Shown here piece by piece: positions 16,919-25,971 of a stretch of DNA of 64,000 nucleotides. The notes under the pieces are model-generated. The model was not told the origin of the DNA and ran no database searches. It saw nothing but the letters and a program-made list of their open reading frames with translations. Every line of letters begins with the position of its first letter. Position 1 is the first letter of the stretch. The stretch lies in NCBI RefSeq assembly GCF_001514145.1, contig NZ_KQ948670.1:184654-248653 (forward strand). Direction: 5' to 3'. Source of the stretch: Streptomyces canus (GTDB lineage: Bacteria; Actinomycetota; Actinomycetes; Streptomycetales; Streptomycetaceae). The position numbers were made by a program, and so were the translations under genes.

Positions 16919-17365
16919 TCAAGGCGCACCTGTGCGGGGCGCGGGCAGGCCGGAGACCCAGTCGACGATGGTGACGGTGGTGCCCTGGCCGGGGCGAGTG
17001 TCGAGGGTGAACTCCTTGACGAGCCGCTTGGCCCCGCTCAGCCCCATGCCCAGGCCGCCGCCGGTGGTGTAACCGTCGGTCATGGCGAGCTCGACGTCCC
17101 GGATGCCGGGGCCCGCGTCGACGAAGGACAGCCGCAGTCCGCGGTGGGCGCCCTCTGCCAGCACCGTCATCTCCATGTGCCCGCCGCCGCCGTGCACGAG
17201 GGCGTTGCGGGCCAGTTCGCTGGCGGCCGTCACCAGTTTCGTCTGCTGGACCAGATTGAAGCCGAGGTCGGCAGCGGCCTGGCGCACTTGCTGCCGTACC
17301 CAGGCCAGGTCGGCGTCCGAGCCGATGGGCAGACGCGTGGTCGAGGTGATGGGGGCATGCATCAT
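16919..17365 (-). CDS. rsbT: RsbT-type switch kinase
   Basis: The 148-residue GHKL-fold serine/threonine kinase shows ASELARNALVHGGGG, SFVDAGPGI and TTGGGLGMGLSGAKRLVKEF. This agrees with RsbT, which phosphorylates RsbS and RsbR and, once released, activates an RsbU-type phosphatase. ATG 17365 overlaps the rsbS stop (ATGA), showing translational coupling. Confidence 0.88.
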   Translation of the reverse strand: MMHAPITSTTRLPIGSDADLAWVRQQVRQAAADLGFNLVQQTKLVTAASELARNALVHGGGGHMEMTVLAEGAHRGLRLSFVDAGPGIRDVELAMTDGYTTGGGLGMGLSGAKRLVKEFTLDTRPGQGTTVTIVDWVSGLPAPRTGAP

Positions 17366-17787
17366 GCACCCTCTTCCAGGTGAGCGGTCGGAGCCGCCGA
17401 GGAGGCGCGGCCCAGCAGGGACAGGGCCTTCTCGACGTTCAGGGCGGTGCTCAGGCCGGGCAGGGTGAGACCCAGTTCGACCAGGGTGATGGCCACCGCC
17501 GGACGCATGCCGGCCAGTATGGTGCGCGCGGCCAGCAGGCGGGCGCTCGCGGCGATCTCGGCCAGGACGCGGCCGAGGAAGGAGTCGATGATCTCCACCC
17601 CGGAGAGGTCGATGACCACACCGGTCACGGGCACCGGACTGGACGCGATGCGCCGGGAGATGTCGTGCTGGAGCTGTTCGGCCGCCCCGTCGTGCAGCTC
17701 TCCCTGCAGGGTGACCAGCAGGACGTCTCCCAGCGCGAGTACCGGTACGGGGCCCGGGCCGGGATGCATGGCGGGGAGGCCGGTCAC
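17362..17787 (-). CDS. rsbS: RsbS stressosome scaffold (STAS domain)
   Basis: The 141-residue single-STAS protein contains VPVLALGDVLLVTLQGELHD and VVIDLSGVEIIDSFLGRVLA. The serine in IDSF lies in the region phosphorylated by RsbT in known RsbS proteins. The GTG at 17787 overlaps the rsbR stop as GTGA. An ATG 18 bp inside is a possible alternative start. With RsbR it should form the stressosome core. Confidence 0.87.
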   Translation of the reverse strand: MTGLPAMHPGPGPVPVLALGDVLLVTLQGELHDGAAEQLQHDISRRIASSPVPVTGVVIDLSGVEIIDSFLGRVLAEIAASARLLAARTILAGMRPAVAITLVELGLTLPGLSTALNVEKALSLLGRASSAAPTAHLEEGA

Positions 17788-18683
17788 CGCGGGCCCGCCT
17801 CCGTCACCGGGCGCGCGGAGACGACGATGCCCTGCTGGGTGAGCGCGTAGGCCAGCGCGTCGGCGAGGCCGGCCCGGGTGATGATCGACCCGAGGTCGAT
17901 GCCGAGCTGGACGATGGTCTGCGCGATGGCGGGACGGATCCCGGAGACGATGCACTCGGCGCCCATGAGCCGGGCCGCGGCGACCGTCTTCATCAGGTGC
18001 TGGGCCACGAGCGAGTCGACGGTGGGGACGCCGGTGATGTCGAGGATGGCGTACGCCGCCCTCTGGTCCACGATGGCTTCCAGCAGGCTCTCCATCACGA
18101 CCTGGCTGCGGGCGCTGTCCAGGGTGCCGATCAGCGGTACGGCGACGACGCCGTCCCACAGCTTGATGACAGGGGTGGCCACCTCCAGCAGCTGCTGGCG
18201 CTGCCGGGCGATGAGCTCCTCGCCCGCGCTCACCGTCGTCTCCATGATCACCAGACGCAGTGTGGAGGTCAGGACCGCCAGCGCCTGCGTGCACGCGGTG
18301 ACCCGCTCGTCGTCGGCGTCGTCCTGGAACTCGGCACGCAGCAGTGCGGTCACCGGCTCCCGCAGTCCAGCGACCTCGCCGGCGATCTGCACCGGCGTGA
18401 ACCCGGCCCGGGCCCGGGCCGCGGCCATCCGGCCGAGCTGGTCTCTCACGGTGCCGAATCCCGGAGCCTCGACATCCTCCAGCCGTCCGGAGCGGGACAC
18501 GTCGGCCAGGGCGTCCAGCACCGCTTTGCACGCCTCGACCGCCTCGTCCCGGGAGACGGTGAAGACCGTACGGAACAGGGCGGCGTCCGCCCAGCGTTGG
18601 GCGATCTGTTCACGACGCCGTTCCAGAAAGGCACCCAGCTCCTTCGCCGTTCCGGGGGCCGTGTCGTGGTCCGCCACCTGCAT
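17784..18683 (-). CDS. rsbR: RsbR-type stressosome sensor (RsbRD N-domain plus STAS)
   Basis: The 299-residue protein has an all-helical N-terminal domain (about 1-150, with AFLERRREQIAQRWAD) of the RsbRD type rather than a globin. The C-terminal STAS domain reads SQVVMESLLEAIVDQRAAYA and ILDITGVPTVDSLVAQHLMK. Thr170 in LEVATPVIKLW and Thr221 in GVPTVD match the two RsbT target regions of Bacillus RsbR by position. It is the first gene of the five-gene operon. The stimulus is unknown. Confidence 0.88.
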   Translation of the reverse strand: MQVADHDTAPGTAKELGAFLERRREQIAQRWADAALFRTVFTVSRDEAVEACKAVLDALADVSRSGRLEDVEAPGFGTVRDQLGRMAAARARAGFTPVQIAGEVAGLREPVTALLRAEFQDDADDERVTACTQALAVLTSTLRLVIMETTVSAGEELIARQRQQLLEVATPVIKLWDGVVAVPLIGTLDSARSQVVMESLLEAIVDQRAAYAILDITGVPTVDSLVAQHLMKTVAAARLMGAECIVSGIRPAIAQTIVQLGIDLGSIITRAGLADALAYALTQQGIVVSARPVTEAGPR

Positions 18684-18734
18684 CGTCTCCTTGCCTGCGT
18701 GGCCGTAGGGCCCGCCGGGCGGTCAGGCTATGTA

Positions 18735-18755
18735 GCAATTATTGCCGCATGGCAA
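18735..18755. promoter_or_regulatory. Overlapping inverted repeats upstream of the Rsb operon
   Basis: GCAAT-T-ATTGC (18735-18745) overlaps TTGCC-GCAT-GGCAA (18742-18755). This is a locally AT-rich spot, 52-72 bp upstream of the rsbR start and beside the end of the second phosphatase gene. The form and size suit a MarR-type dimer site. Regulation by either flanking MarR protein is inference. Confidence 0.5.
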
Positions 18756-18817
18756 ACGTTAACGCGAGCGTGTGGGGCGAACAACATGCGGTCGCCGCCA
18801 CGGGGGCGGTTCGCCTG

Positions 18818-19990
18818 TCACTCGCACTCGGGCCTGCCACGCCAGTCCAGACAGACAATCAGGGCGTCGTCGTCCGGCATGGCTTCGCCGCGGTGGCCGG
18901 TCAGCTCCCGCAGGATGGCGCGCGGCACCTCTGCGGCGGGCAGCAGTCGCGTGGAGTGGATGGCCCGGGCGAGCGCCGCCTCCCCGTACGCCTCTCCCCT
19001 GGGGGAGGCCACGGCATGGACGCCGTCGCTGACGAAGACGAGCCGGTCACCGGGCTCGACGTGGAAGTCCTGCGCCATGTAGTCGGTCTCCTCGAACATG
19101 CCCAGCGGGAGCTGGGCGTCGAAGTCGACCCGTTCCACGGTCCCGCCGCGCAGACGCAGCAACTGCGGGGAGCCGGCGTCCACGACGCTCGCCCGGCCGG
19201 TGGCCAGATCGAAGTCGAACATCAGGACGGACAAGTAGCAGTGCCCTCGGTAGTGGGCGTAGACGGCCTGGTCCGCCAGGGCCGCCTGGTCCGCGAGGGA
19301 GAGCCCGGCACGCCGTGCGTTGCGCAGCGCGTTGATGGCCAGGTTCGTCAGCAGGGACGCCTCTATGCCCTCGCCCATGCCGTTGGTGACGTACAGCATC
19401 AGGTGGTCGGCGGTGGCGGACCAGTCGAAGTTGTCGCCGAAGATGGCGTAGGCTGGCTCCAGTTGGGCCCCCAGGTCGTACTCGGGGCGGGAGCAGGCGC
19501 GGCCGGGCAACAGCTGCCACTGCATCTCGGCGGCCAGCGTCAGCCGGTCCTTGCGCCGAGCCTGGAGATACACGTCGGTGTCGCGCTCGGCCACGACCAC
19601 CTCGTGCCCCAGTACGTCGGCGATGTCGGCCAGTTCGGACTCCCACCGGTGCGCGGCGTCGCCGTCGGACAGCGTGAGCGACAGCACGCCGAGCCGGTCG
19701 CCGCGCACACTGACCGGCAGATGCAGGCGGGTCCGCCCGTTCCGCCCCTCCTCCCGGTACGGCTGCTGGGAACCGAAGGCCCGGCCGGCCGGGCTGTTGT
19801 GCACCGACACCGGCTCCAGCGTGTACGGCAGCACCGACACCGGCTGGAGCACGCTCAGGCTGTAGTCGGCCATGAACAGCTCGACGTCCTCCGCGCCGTA
19901 CTGCTCGATCAGTACGGCGCGGATGGCGTCGAGCAACTCGTGGGGGGCCGCTGTGCGCAGAGCGCGTTCAACGGCCAAGAATCTCTTCAT
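18818..19990 (-). CDS. PP2C/SpoIIE-like protein with altered catalytic motif
   Basis: The 390-residue protein starts at ATG 19990 (MKRFLAVERAL). It has a GAF-like N-terminal half and a SpoIIE-fold C-terminal half. The first motif is GDNFDW rather than GGDWYD. The usual GDVxGHG is VTNGMGEGIEA, replacing a metal-binding Asp by Asn and His by Glu. Later motifs VDAGSPQLLRLR, LVFVSDGVHAV and PDDDALIVCLDW are normal. Streptomyces has a subfamily like this beside Rsb genes, so the change may be functional. It reads towards the Rsb operon and may be co-regulated with it. Confidence 0.8.
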   Translation of the reverse strand: MKRFLAVERALRTAAPHELLDAIRAVLIEQYGAEDVELFMADYSLSVLQPVSVLPYTLEPVSVHNSPAGRAFGSQQPYREEGRNGRTRLHLPVSVRGDRLGVLSLTLSDGDAAHRWESELADIADVLGHEVVVAERDTDVYLQARRKDRLTLAAEMQWQLLPGRACSRPEYDLGAQLEPAYAIFGDNFDWSATADHLMLYVTNGMGEGIEASLLTNLAINALRNARRAGLSLADQAALADQAVYAHYRGHCYLSVLMFDFDLATGRASVVDAGSPQLLRLRGGTVERVDFDAQLPLGMFEETDYMAQDFHVEPGDRLVFVSDGVHAVASPRGEAYGEAALARAIHSTRLLPAAEVPRAILRELTGHRGEAMPDDDALIVCLDWRGRPECE

Positions 19991-20136
19991 GATGCGAAAT
20001 ACACCTGTCCTTCGCCGGACGACGTACGGGTCCCACTCGCGAGGTCGCCCCCCGGTGGGCCGCTTCGACCATCCCGGTCCCGTGTGGTCAGCGCGCGTGC
20101 CTAGTACGCTGACAGCAGCCCAGTGCCTGCGAGAGT

Positions 20137-20622
20137 GTGATCGTGACTGACTTCCGCCGCCGCTCAGAGCGCGATGAGGTCGCACGCGTGACCACCACAG
20201 CCGTCGAGCTGCTGGAGGTCGTGTGGGGCCGGGCCTCGACCGCGCCCACCTCCGCGTCGCAGCTTCGGGTGCTGCACATCCTCGAACACCACGACGGCAT
20301 CAACCTGCGCACCCTCGCCGAGTCCCTCGCCTCGACCCCGCCGTCCACCAGTCGGCTCTGCGACCGGCTGGTGGCGGCCGGGTTCGTCGAGCGGGTCGTG
20401 AGCGAGGAGAACAGGCGTGAGGTGCGGCTGCATCTCAGTGGCCCGGGCCGCGCCTTCCTCGTCGACCTGCGCGCTCGCAGGGAGAGGGAGTTGCAGACCG
20501 TGCTGGCCGACATGCCTGCCGCCAAGCGGGGCGCGCTGCTGGAGGGGCTGGAGGCGTTCTGCGTCGCCGCAGCCACGCAGATACACGACGACGCGGCGGA
20601 TTCCGGCAGCCGGACCGCCTGA
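20137..20622 (+). CDS. MarR-family regulator, paralogue of the 13550 gene
   Basis: The 161-residue winged-helix protein reads LRVLHILEHHDGINLRTLAE, then PPSTSRLCDRLVAAGFVERV and wing SEENRREVRLHLS. It is divergent from the phosphatase-like gene, with 146 bp between the starts. Two MarR relatives therefore bracket the Rsb block. A GTG at 20143 is an alternative start. Confidence 0.85.
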   Translation: MIVTDFRRRSERDEVARVTTTAVELLEVVWGRASTAPTSASQLRVLHILEHHDGINLRTLAESLASTPPSTSRLCDRLVAAGFVERVVSEENRREVRLHLSGPGRAFLVDLRARRERELQTVLADMPAAKRGALLEGLEAFCVAAATQIHDDAADSGSRTA

Positions 20623-20909
20623 ACCGACGATCGCGCCGACAGCGTCTTTGTCACCTCTCGACATGGGTGACCAGCACACGGAGTGGTCTCCGTCCACCGG
20701 GGCATTCCAGGTCCTTCCCCGTACGTCCGACACGGTTACTGTGTTGCTTCCCGGCTTTTGTTGTCAAACGGCAACAGTGCGTCTGACCGCCCTTACTCGA
20801 GCTCGGGTACCCCGTCACGGCGAGTTCTTCGGTGCGTGTGCCGTATGTCTCTCGAACGAGGGAAGCCGTGCATGTGCGGAGCCATCCGGGGAAGGGGAGG
20901 GATTTCTGC

Positions 20910-22019
20910 TCAGCCGAAGCGCAACGTACGGGGCGCGAAGGTGCCTTCGGGGCCGTCGGCGCGGCCGACCGACCACACCGTGTCGGTGCCTGGGACCGGT
21001 GCCAGCCGCAGTGTCCGCGAGTCTCCCTCTCCGGCCACCGCCGGTTCGCTGTACTCGGTGAACGACTGGCCGTTCCAGGCGAGGAAGTCCGGCCCGGGGA
21101 CAAGCGGGGGAGAGCTGCCGGCCGGGCCCCACTTCTGCGAACGGGCCACCGAGACCCAGGCCAGTCCGCCGGACATGGAGGCCGCCAGTGAGCTGATCGA
21201 GCCGAAATCGGTGGGGACGCTCACCCGGCTCCACGTCTGCCCGTCGAAGCGGAGCAGCAGCGGGGGAATCGGCCGGCCCGGCGGGCCGCCGACGAACCCG
21301 GCCGTGCCACCCGCCCACACCTCGGTCGGCGAGACCGCCAGCACACTGCCCACGGCCGACCGCGGGAACCCGTCCACGATCGTCTGCTGCCACGCTTGCC
21401 CGTCCCAATGGGACACGGCCGCACCCGAGTCGGTGGCGCCCGCTGCCCAGACGTCGTCGGCCGCCTTGACGTGCAGCCCGTACACCGATCCCGGTGGCAC
21501 GGGCACGTCCCGCCAGGCGCTCCCGTCCCGGCGCAGCAGTACCTGGGTACCGTCGCGCGAACCGATCAGCCAGGCCTCACCGCCGCCGGCGACGATTCCG
21601 GTCAGCGCCACACCGGGCGGCGGCCGGCTCTCGGACCAGGCGATGCCGTCGAAACGGAGCAGACGGGCGCCACCCGCCGCATCGCGACCGACCACCCAGA
21701 CCATGGTCGGTGAGCTGGCGGCGACGGACAGCAGCTCTCCCTGCCAGCCGATCCCGGACAGGCTCTGGCGGTGCCACGCGGTTCCGTCCCAGCGCAGCAC
21801 CAGCGGGAAGCCGGGAGCCTCGCGCCCCACGGCGTCGGCGCCCACCGCCCACGCCCGGTCCGGGCTGACTGCCACGGCCTCGTTCAGGGCGGCCTGGGGG
21901 CGTACCTGTGCCGGAACCGGAACGTGCTGCCAGGACAGCGGTTGCGCCGCGGCCGAGCCCATGGCGGTGACGAGGGCCATGGCGACAGCGAGGGCCGCGA
22001 CGAGAAGCCTTCTGGTCAT
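20910..22019 (-). CDS. Secreted beta-propeller-like repeat protein A
   Basis: The 369-residue protein has a signal peptide (MTRRLLVAALAVAMALVTAM, cleavage near GSAAA). Six or seven repeats follow, in which WDGTAWHRQ-type strands (FDGIAWSES, RDGSAWRDV, WDGQAWQQT, FDGQTWSRV, WNGQSFTEY) alternate with AWAVG/VWVVG/AWLIG strands. This is the pattern of Kelch-like propellers. No enzyme motif is seen. The start lies 2 bp after the stop of its tandem neighbour, so the two form one operon. Confidence 0.78.
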   Translation of the reverse strand: MTRRLLVAALAVAMALVTAMGSAAAQPLSWQHVPVPAQVRPQAALNEAVAVSPDRAWAVGADAVGREAPGFPLVLRWDGTAWHRQSLSGIGWQGELLSVAASSPTMVWVVGRDAAGGARLLRFDGIAWSESRPPPGVALTGIVAGGGEAWLIGSRDGTQVLLRRDGSAWRDVPVPPGSVYGLHVKAADDVWAAGATDSGAAVSHWDGQAWQQTIVDGFPRSAVGSVLAVSPTEVWAGGTAGFVGGPPGRPIPPLLLRFDGQTWSRVSVPTDFGSISSLAASMSGGLAWVSVARSQKWGPAGSSPPLVPGPDFLAWNGQSFTEYSEPAVAGEGDSRTLRLAPVPGTDTVWSVGRADGPEGTFAPRTLRFG

Positions 22020-22021
22020 GC

Positions 22022-23089
22022 TCAGCCTCCCAGCCGCTCGCTCATCAGGTTCGGTTTCGAGCCGTAGATCTCGACGGTGCCGAAGGACAGCAGTGAGGAC
22101 CCGGCCCTCGTCAGCGCACGCGGTTTGACGTCGATCGCGTTCGTGCGCTCCGGGCCGTAGGAGAAGGTGGTGCGGGGGCCGTCCACCCGCGCGTACCTCG
22201 ACTGGAACGCGCGGTTGCTGCGCACCGGCAGCCACAGCGCGCCGTCCGGGCCGCGCACCATGGCCTCGGTGGAGGTGTCGCCCAGCGGCGGGTGGGCGGT
22301 GCGCCAGGCGTGTCCGTTGAAGGTCATCAGGTAGGTGCTTGCCACGCCGTCGGTGTACTGGCTGCCACCGATCGTGATCCGGCCGGACGGTTCGAGCAGG
22401 AGCGTGTGCACGTTGCTGTCCGGCGGCAGCGGCACCTTCGCGTCCTGCCATGCCGTGCCGTCCCAGTGCAGAACGGCGGTCCCGGTGCTGGTGTCCGCCC
22501 AGGCCCAGGCGTCGTCGGCGGTACGCGCGGTGACTCCCATCAGGTACAGCACGTCGGCCGGGGTGGCCTGTGCGGTCCAGCGGGAACCGTCGTAGTGCAG
22601 CACCTTCAGCCCGGTGTCGTCCTCACCGACCACCCACGCGGCACCCGGCGTCGCGGTGAAGTCCTGGTAGGTCCACAGGGTTTGCGGCAGCGGAAGGGCA
22701 CTCCACCCTCCCGCCGACCGGCGCAGGATCTCGCCCTCTCCCGCGCGGTTGTGGAGGATCCACACGTCGGTGCCGACGAACTGCACCTTGCCGAGCCAGC
22801 CTGGCTCACTCGCACCGGGGAAGGTGGTGTCCCGGCTCCACGCCGTTCCGTTCCACCGGTACAACATCGGCCGCAGTCCGTCGGAGGCCTGTTCGTACCC
22901 GGTCGCCCACGCCTCGGACGGCCCGCGGGCCGCCAGATCGGACACGGTCACGGGCGGGGCCGCCGCCGGTACCGGCAGCGCCGACCAGCTCGGGGTCACG
23001 GCAGGGTTCGGTGTCACGGCCGCAGCCGGCGACACCACCGCGGCACACGCGATCACCAAGCAGACGACGACCGCACGGAGACCGTTCAC
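22022..23089 (-). CDS. Secreted beta-propeller-like repeat protein B
   Basis: The 355-residue protein starts at GTG 23089, four bases after GGGAGG. The signal peptide is NGLRAVVVCLVIACAAVVSP with AAA. Repeats have the same WNGTAWSRD / AWATGYEQ style as protein A, with YDGSRWTAQ, WDGTAWQDA and FNGHAWRTA. It is probably an old tandem duplicate of A. The role is unknown; a surface or envelope binding function is possible. Confidence 0.76.
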   Translation of the reverse strand: MNGLRAVVVCLVIACAAVVSPAAAVTPNPAVTPSWSALPVPAAAPPVTVSDLAARGPSEAWATGYEQASDGLRPMLYRWNGTAWSRDTTFPGASEPGWLGKVQFVGTDVWILHNRAGEGEILRRSAGGWSALPLPQTLWTYQDFTATPGAAWVVGEDDTGLKVLHYDGSRWTAQATPADVLYLMGVTARTADDAWAWADTSTGTAVLHWDGTAWQDAKVPLPPDSNVHTLLLEPSGRITIGGSQYTDGVASTYLMTFNGHAWRTAHPPLGDTSTEAMVRGPDGALWLPVRSNRAFQSRYARVDGPRTTFSYGPERTNAIDVKPRALTRAGSSLLSFGTVEIYGSKPNLMSERLGG

Positions 23090-23264
23090 GAGACCTCCCA
23101 GAACGCGAAGGCCGCACACGCTATGGGCCTTCACCGATCCGTGGACAGACGGCATTCGGCCGATCGCGGTCCCTGGGAGCGTGGGTCGGCAGGGTTGTGG
23201 GTTCGGGCGGATGCGCGAGATCGTTTGAGGCGATCCTGCTGGTGTCGTCCGTCGGAGGACTCGC

Positions 23265-23612
23265 GTGACCGATCCCGTGCCCGCGTCGCTGCCCGCCCCG
23301 CCCTACTACGCGGTGGTGTTCACGGCAGTGCGGACCGCCGGCGACAACGGCTATGGAGAGATGGACCAGCGGTTGTTCGAACTGGCTGCCGACCAGCCGG
23401 GATTCCTCGGTGTCGATGCCGCTCGCGGTGCGAACGGCTTGGGGATCACGGTGTCGTACTGGCGGGACGAGGAAGCGATCGCCGCATGGCGGGATCACGC
23501 GGAGCACGCCCTGGCTCGTGCGTACGGACGCGAGCACTGGTACGCCTCGTTCGCGCTCCACGTGGCCAAGGTCGAGCGCGCCTACGCCTTCACCCGCCCC
23601 GCGGACACGTAG
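23265..23612 (+). CDS. Antibiotic biosynthesis monooxygenase (ABM)-fold protein
   Basis: The 115-residue protein starts at GTG 23265 behind GGAGGACTC. YYAVVFTAVRT, QPGFLGVDAARG, GITVSYWRDEEAIAAWRDHA and HALARAYGREHWY are characteristic of small dimeric alpha-beta barrel ABM proteins. Catalysis is not assured for such stand-alone members. Confidence 0.82.
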   Translation: MTDPVPASLPAPPYYAVVFTAVRTAGDNGYGEMDQRLFELAADQPGFLGVDAARGANGLGITVSYWRDEEAIAAWRDHAEHALARAYGREHWYASFALHVAKVERAYAFTRPADT

Positions 23613-23628
23613 GTCCGGTTGCGTTCGG

Positions 23629-25920
23629 TCAGGCGGGGGTGGGCTCGAGGCGGACGACGATGCCTTTCGACGCGGGCTGGTTGCTGATGTCGGCGACGCT
23701 GTCCAGCGGCACCAGGACGTTGGTCTCGGGGTAGTAGGCGGCGGCCGATCCCTGTGCGGCCGGGTACGGGACGACCTCGAAGTTCTCGGCGCGGCGCTCG
23801 GTGCCGTCCACCCAGATGCTCACCAGATCGACGTGGTCGCCCTGGGAGAGGCCGAGTTCGCGCAGATCGGCCGGGTTGACGAGCACGACGTGGCGGCTGC
23901 CGTGGATGCCGCGGTAGCGGTCGTCGAGCGTGTAGGGGATGGTGTTCCACTGGTCGTGCGAGCGCAGGGTCTGCAACAGCAGGTGCCCCTCGGGCGCCTT
24001 GGGGATCACGCGCTCGTTGCGGGTGAACAGCGCTTTGCCGGCCGAGGTGTTGAACACGCCCTCGTTGACGGGGTTGGGCAGTTGGAAACCCCCTGGTCGT
24101 GTCACCCGCGCGTTGAAGTCGTGGAATCCCGGCACGATGCGGGAGATGCGGCCACGGATCGTGCCGTAGTCCCCCTCGAACCGGTCCCAGGGGATGTCCG
24201 GCTTGCCGTCGAGGGTGCGGCGGGCCAGCCGGCACAGGATCGCGACCTCGCTCAGCAGCAGGGGGGACGCCGGTTCGAGGCGCCCCTGGGAGGTGTGCAC
24301 CTCGCTCATGGAGTTCTCGACCGTGACGAACTGCTCGCCGTCGGCCTGTACATCGCGTTCGGTGCGGCCGAGGGTCGGCAGGATCAGCGCCGTATCACCG
24401 CACACGATGTGCGAGCGGTTCAGCTTGGTGGAGATGTGGGCGGTCAGCCGGCACGAACGCATGGCCTCCTCGGTGACCTCGCTGTCGGGAGCGGCGCGTA
24501 CGAAGTTCCCGGCCAGGGCGAGGAACACCTTGACGCGGCCCTCGCGCATCGCCTTGATCGCGTTCACCGAGTCGAGTCCGTGCGGGCGTGGTGGATCGAA
24601 GCCGAACTCCTTCTGCAGCGCGTCGAGGAAGGTGTCCGGCATCTGCTCCCAGATGCCCATCGTGCGGTCGCCCTGGACATTGCTGTGCCCGCGTACGGGG
24701 CACACGCCGGTGCCGGCGCGACCGAGGTTGCCGCGCAGCATCACGAAGTTGACGATCTCCCGGATGGTGGGCACGCCGTGCTTGTGCTGGGTGATGCCCA
24801 TCGCCCAGCAGACGACGACACGTTCGCTGCGCAGGACCTCGTCGAGGACCTTCTCGATCTCCTCGCGGGTCAGTCCGGTCGCCTCGCGCACGTCGTCCCA
24901 GTCGACGGTGCGGGCATGCTCCGCGAACTCCGAGAAGCCGGCGGTGTGGGCGTCGATGAAGTCGTGGTCCAGGACGGTGCCGGGCCGGGCGTCCTCGGCT
25001 TCCAGCAGCAGGAGGTTGAGGGCCTGGAAGAGGGCGAGGTCGCCACCGGGCTTGATGTGCAGGAAGCGGTCGGCGATCTGGGTGCCCCGTCCGACGACCC
25101 CTCGTGGCTTCTGCGGGTTCTTGAAGCGCCGAAGCCCGGCCTCGGGCAGCGGGTTGACCGCCACGATGCGGGCACCGTTGCGTTTGGCCTCCTCCAGGGC
25201 CGTGAGCTGGCGCGGATGGTTGGAGCCGGGGTTCTGCCCCACCAGGAAGATCAGGTCGGCGTGGTGGAGGTCGTCGAGGCTGACGGTGCCCTTGCCGGTG
25301 CCCAGCGTCTCGCTCAGGGCGAAGCCACTGGACTCGTGGCACATGTTGCTGCAGTCGGGCAGGTTGTTGGTGCCGAAGGCGCGGGCGAAGAGCTGCAGGA
25401 CGAAGGCGGCCTCGTTACTGGCCCGGCCCGATGTGTAGAAGACGGCCTCGTCCGGGGAGGCGAGCGAGGTGAGTTCCCCGGCGAGCACACCCAGGGCGTC
25501 GTTCCAGCTGATGGGCTCGTAGTGGTCCGAGCCCGGCCGCTTGATCATGGGTTCGGTGAGCCGGCCCTGCTGGTTGAGCCACATGTCGGAGCGCCCGGCG
25601 AGGTCGGAGACGCTGTGCTCACGGAAGAAGTCGGCGGTGATCCGGCGTTTCGTGGCCTCGTCGTTGATGTGTTTGGCGCCGTTCTCGCAGTACTCGTTGC
25701 GATGGCGCTGTCCCGGGGCCGGATCCGCCCAGGCGCAGCCGGGACAGTCGATGCCGCCCACCTGGTTCATGGCCAGCAGGTCCACCGCGGTCTTGCGCGG
25801 GGTGGTCTGCTCCAGGGAGTACTCCAGCGCGTGCACGACCGCGGGGACCCCGGCCGCCCACTTCTTCGGCGGTGTCACGGAGAGGGTGGTCTCCGGCTCC
25901 TCGCCGTGCGGGTTCTGCAT
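23629..25920 (-). CDS. FdhF/YdeP-family molybdopterin oxidoreductase
   Basis: The 763-residue protein has VGGIDCPGCAWADP near the N-terminus and the molybdopterin-binding regions FYTSGRASNEAAFV, LPDCSNMCHESSGFAL and GQNPGSNHPR. The C-terminal molydopterin-dinucleotide domain includes SHDQWNTIPYTLDDRYRGI. The features suit the YdeP/FdhA-like alpha subunits of unknown substrate rather than classical formate dehydrogenase. No partner subunit lies beside it. A small SRPBCC gene starts upstream on the same strand. Confidence 0.87.
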   Translation of the reverse strand: MQNPHGEEPETTLSVTPPKKWAAGVPAVVHALEYSLEQTTPRKTAVDLLAMNQVGGIDCPGCAWADPAPGQRHRNEYCENGAKHINDEATKRRITADFFREHSVSDLAGRSDMWLNQQGRLTEPMIKRPGSDHYEPISWNDALGVLAGELTSLASPDEAVFYTSGRASNEAAFVLQLFARAFGTNNLPDCSNMCHESSGFALSETLGTGKGTVSLDDLHHADLIFLVGQNPGSNHPRQLTALEEAKRNGARIVAVNPLPEAGLRRFKNPQKPRGVVGRGTQIADRFLHIKPGGDLALFQALNLLLLEAEDARPGTVLDHDFIDAHTAGFSEFAEHARTVDWDDVREATGLTREEIEKVLDEVLRSERVVVCWAMGITQHKHGVPTIREIVNFVMLRGNLGRAGTGVCPVRGHSNVQGDRTMGIWEQMPDTFLDALQKEFGFDPPRPHGLDSVNAIKAMREGRVKVFLALAGNFVRAAPDSEVTEEAMRSCRLTAHISTKLNRSHIVCGDTALILPTLGRTERDVQADGEQFVTVENSMSEVHTSQGRLEPASPLLLSEVAILCRLARRTLDGKPDIPWDRFEGDYGTIRGRISRIVPGFHDFNARVTRPGGFQLPNPVNEGVFNTSAGKALFTRNERVIPKAPEGHLLLQTLRSHDQWNTIPYTLDDRYRGIHGSRHVVLVNPADLRELGLSQGDHVDLVSIWVDGTERRAENFEVVPYPAAQGSAAAYYPETNVLVPLDSVADISNQPASKGIVVRLEPTPA

Positions 25921-25971
25921 CGCTTCACCTTTCTCTTGCCGCGTCCGTCCTGCCGCCTGCGATACGCGGGG

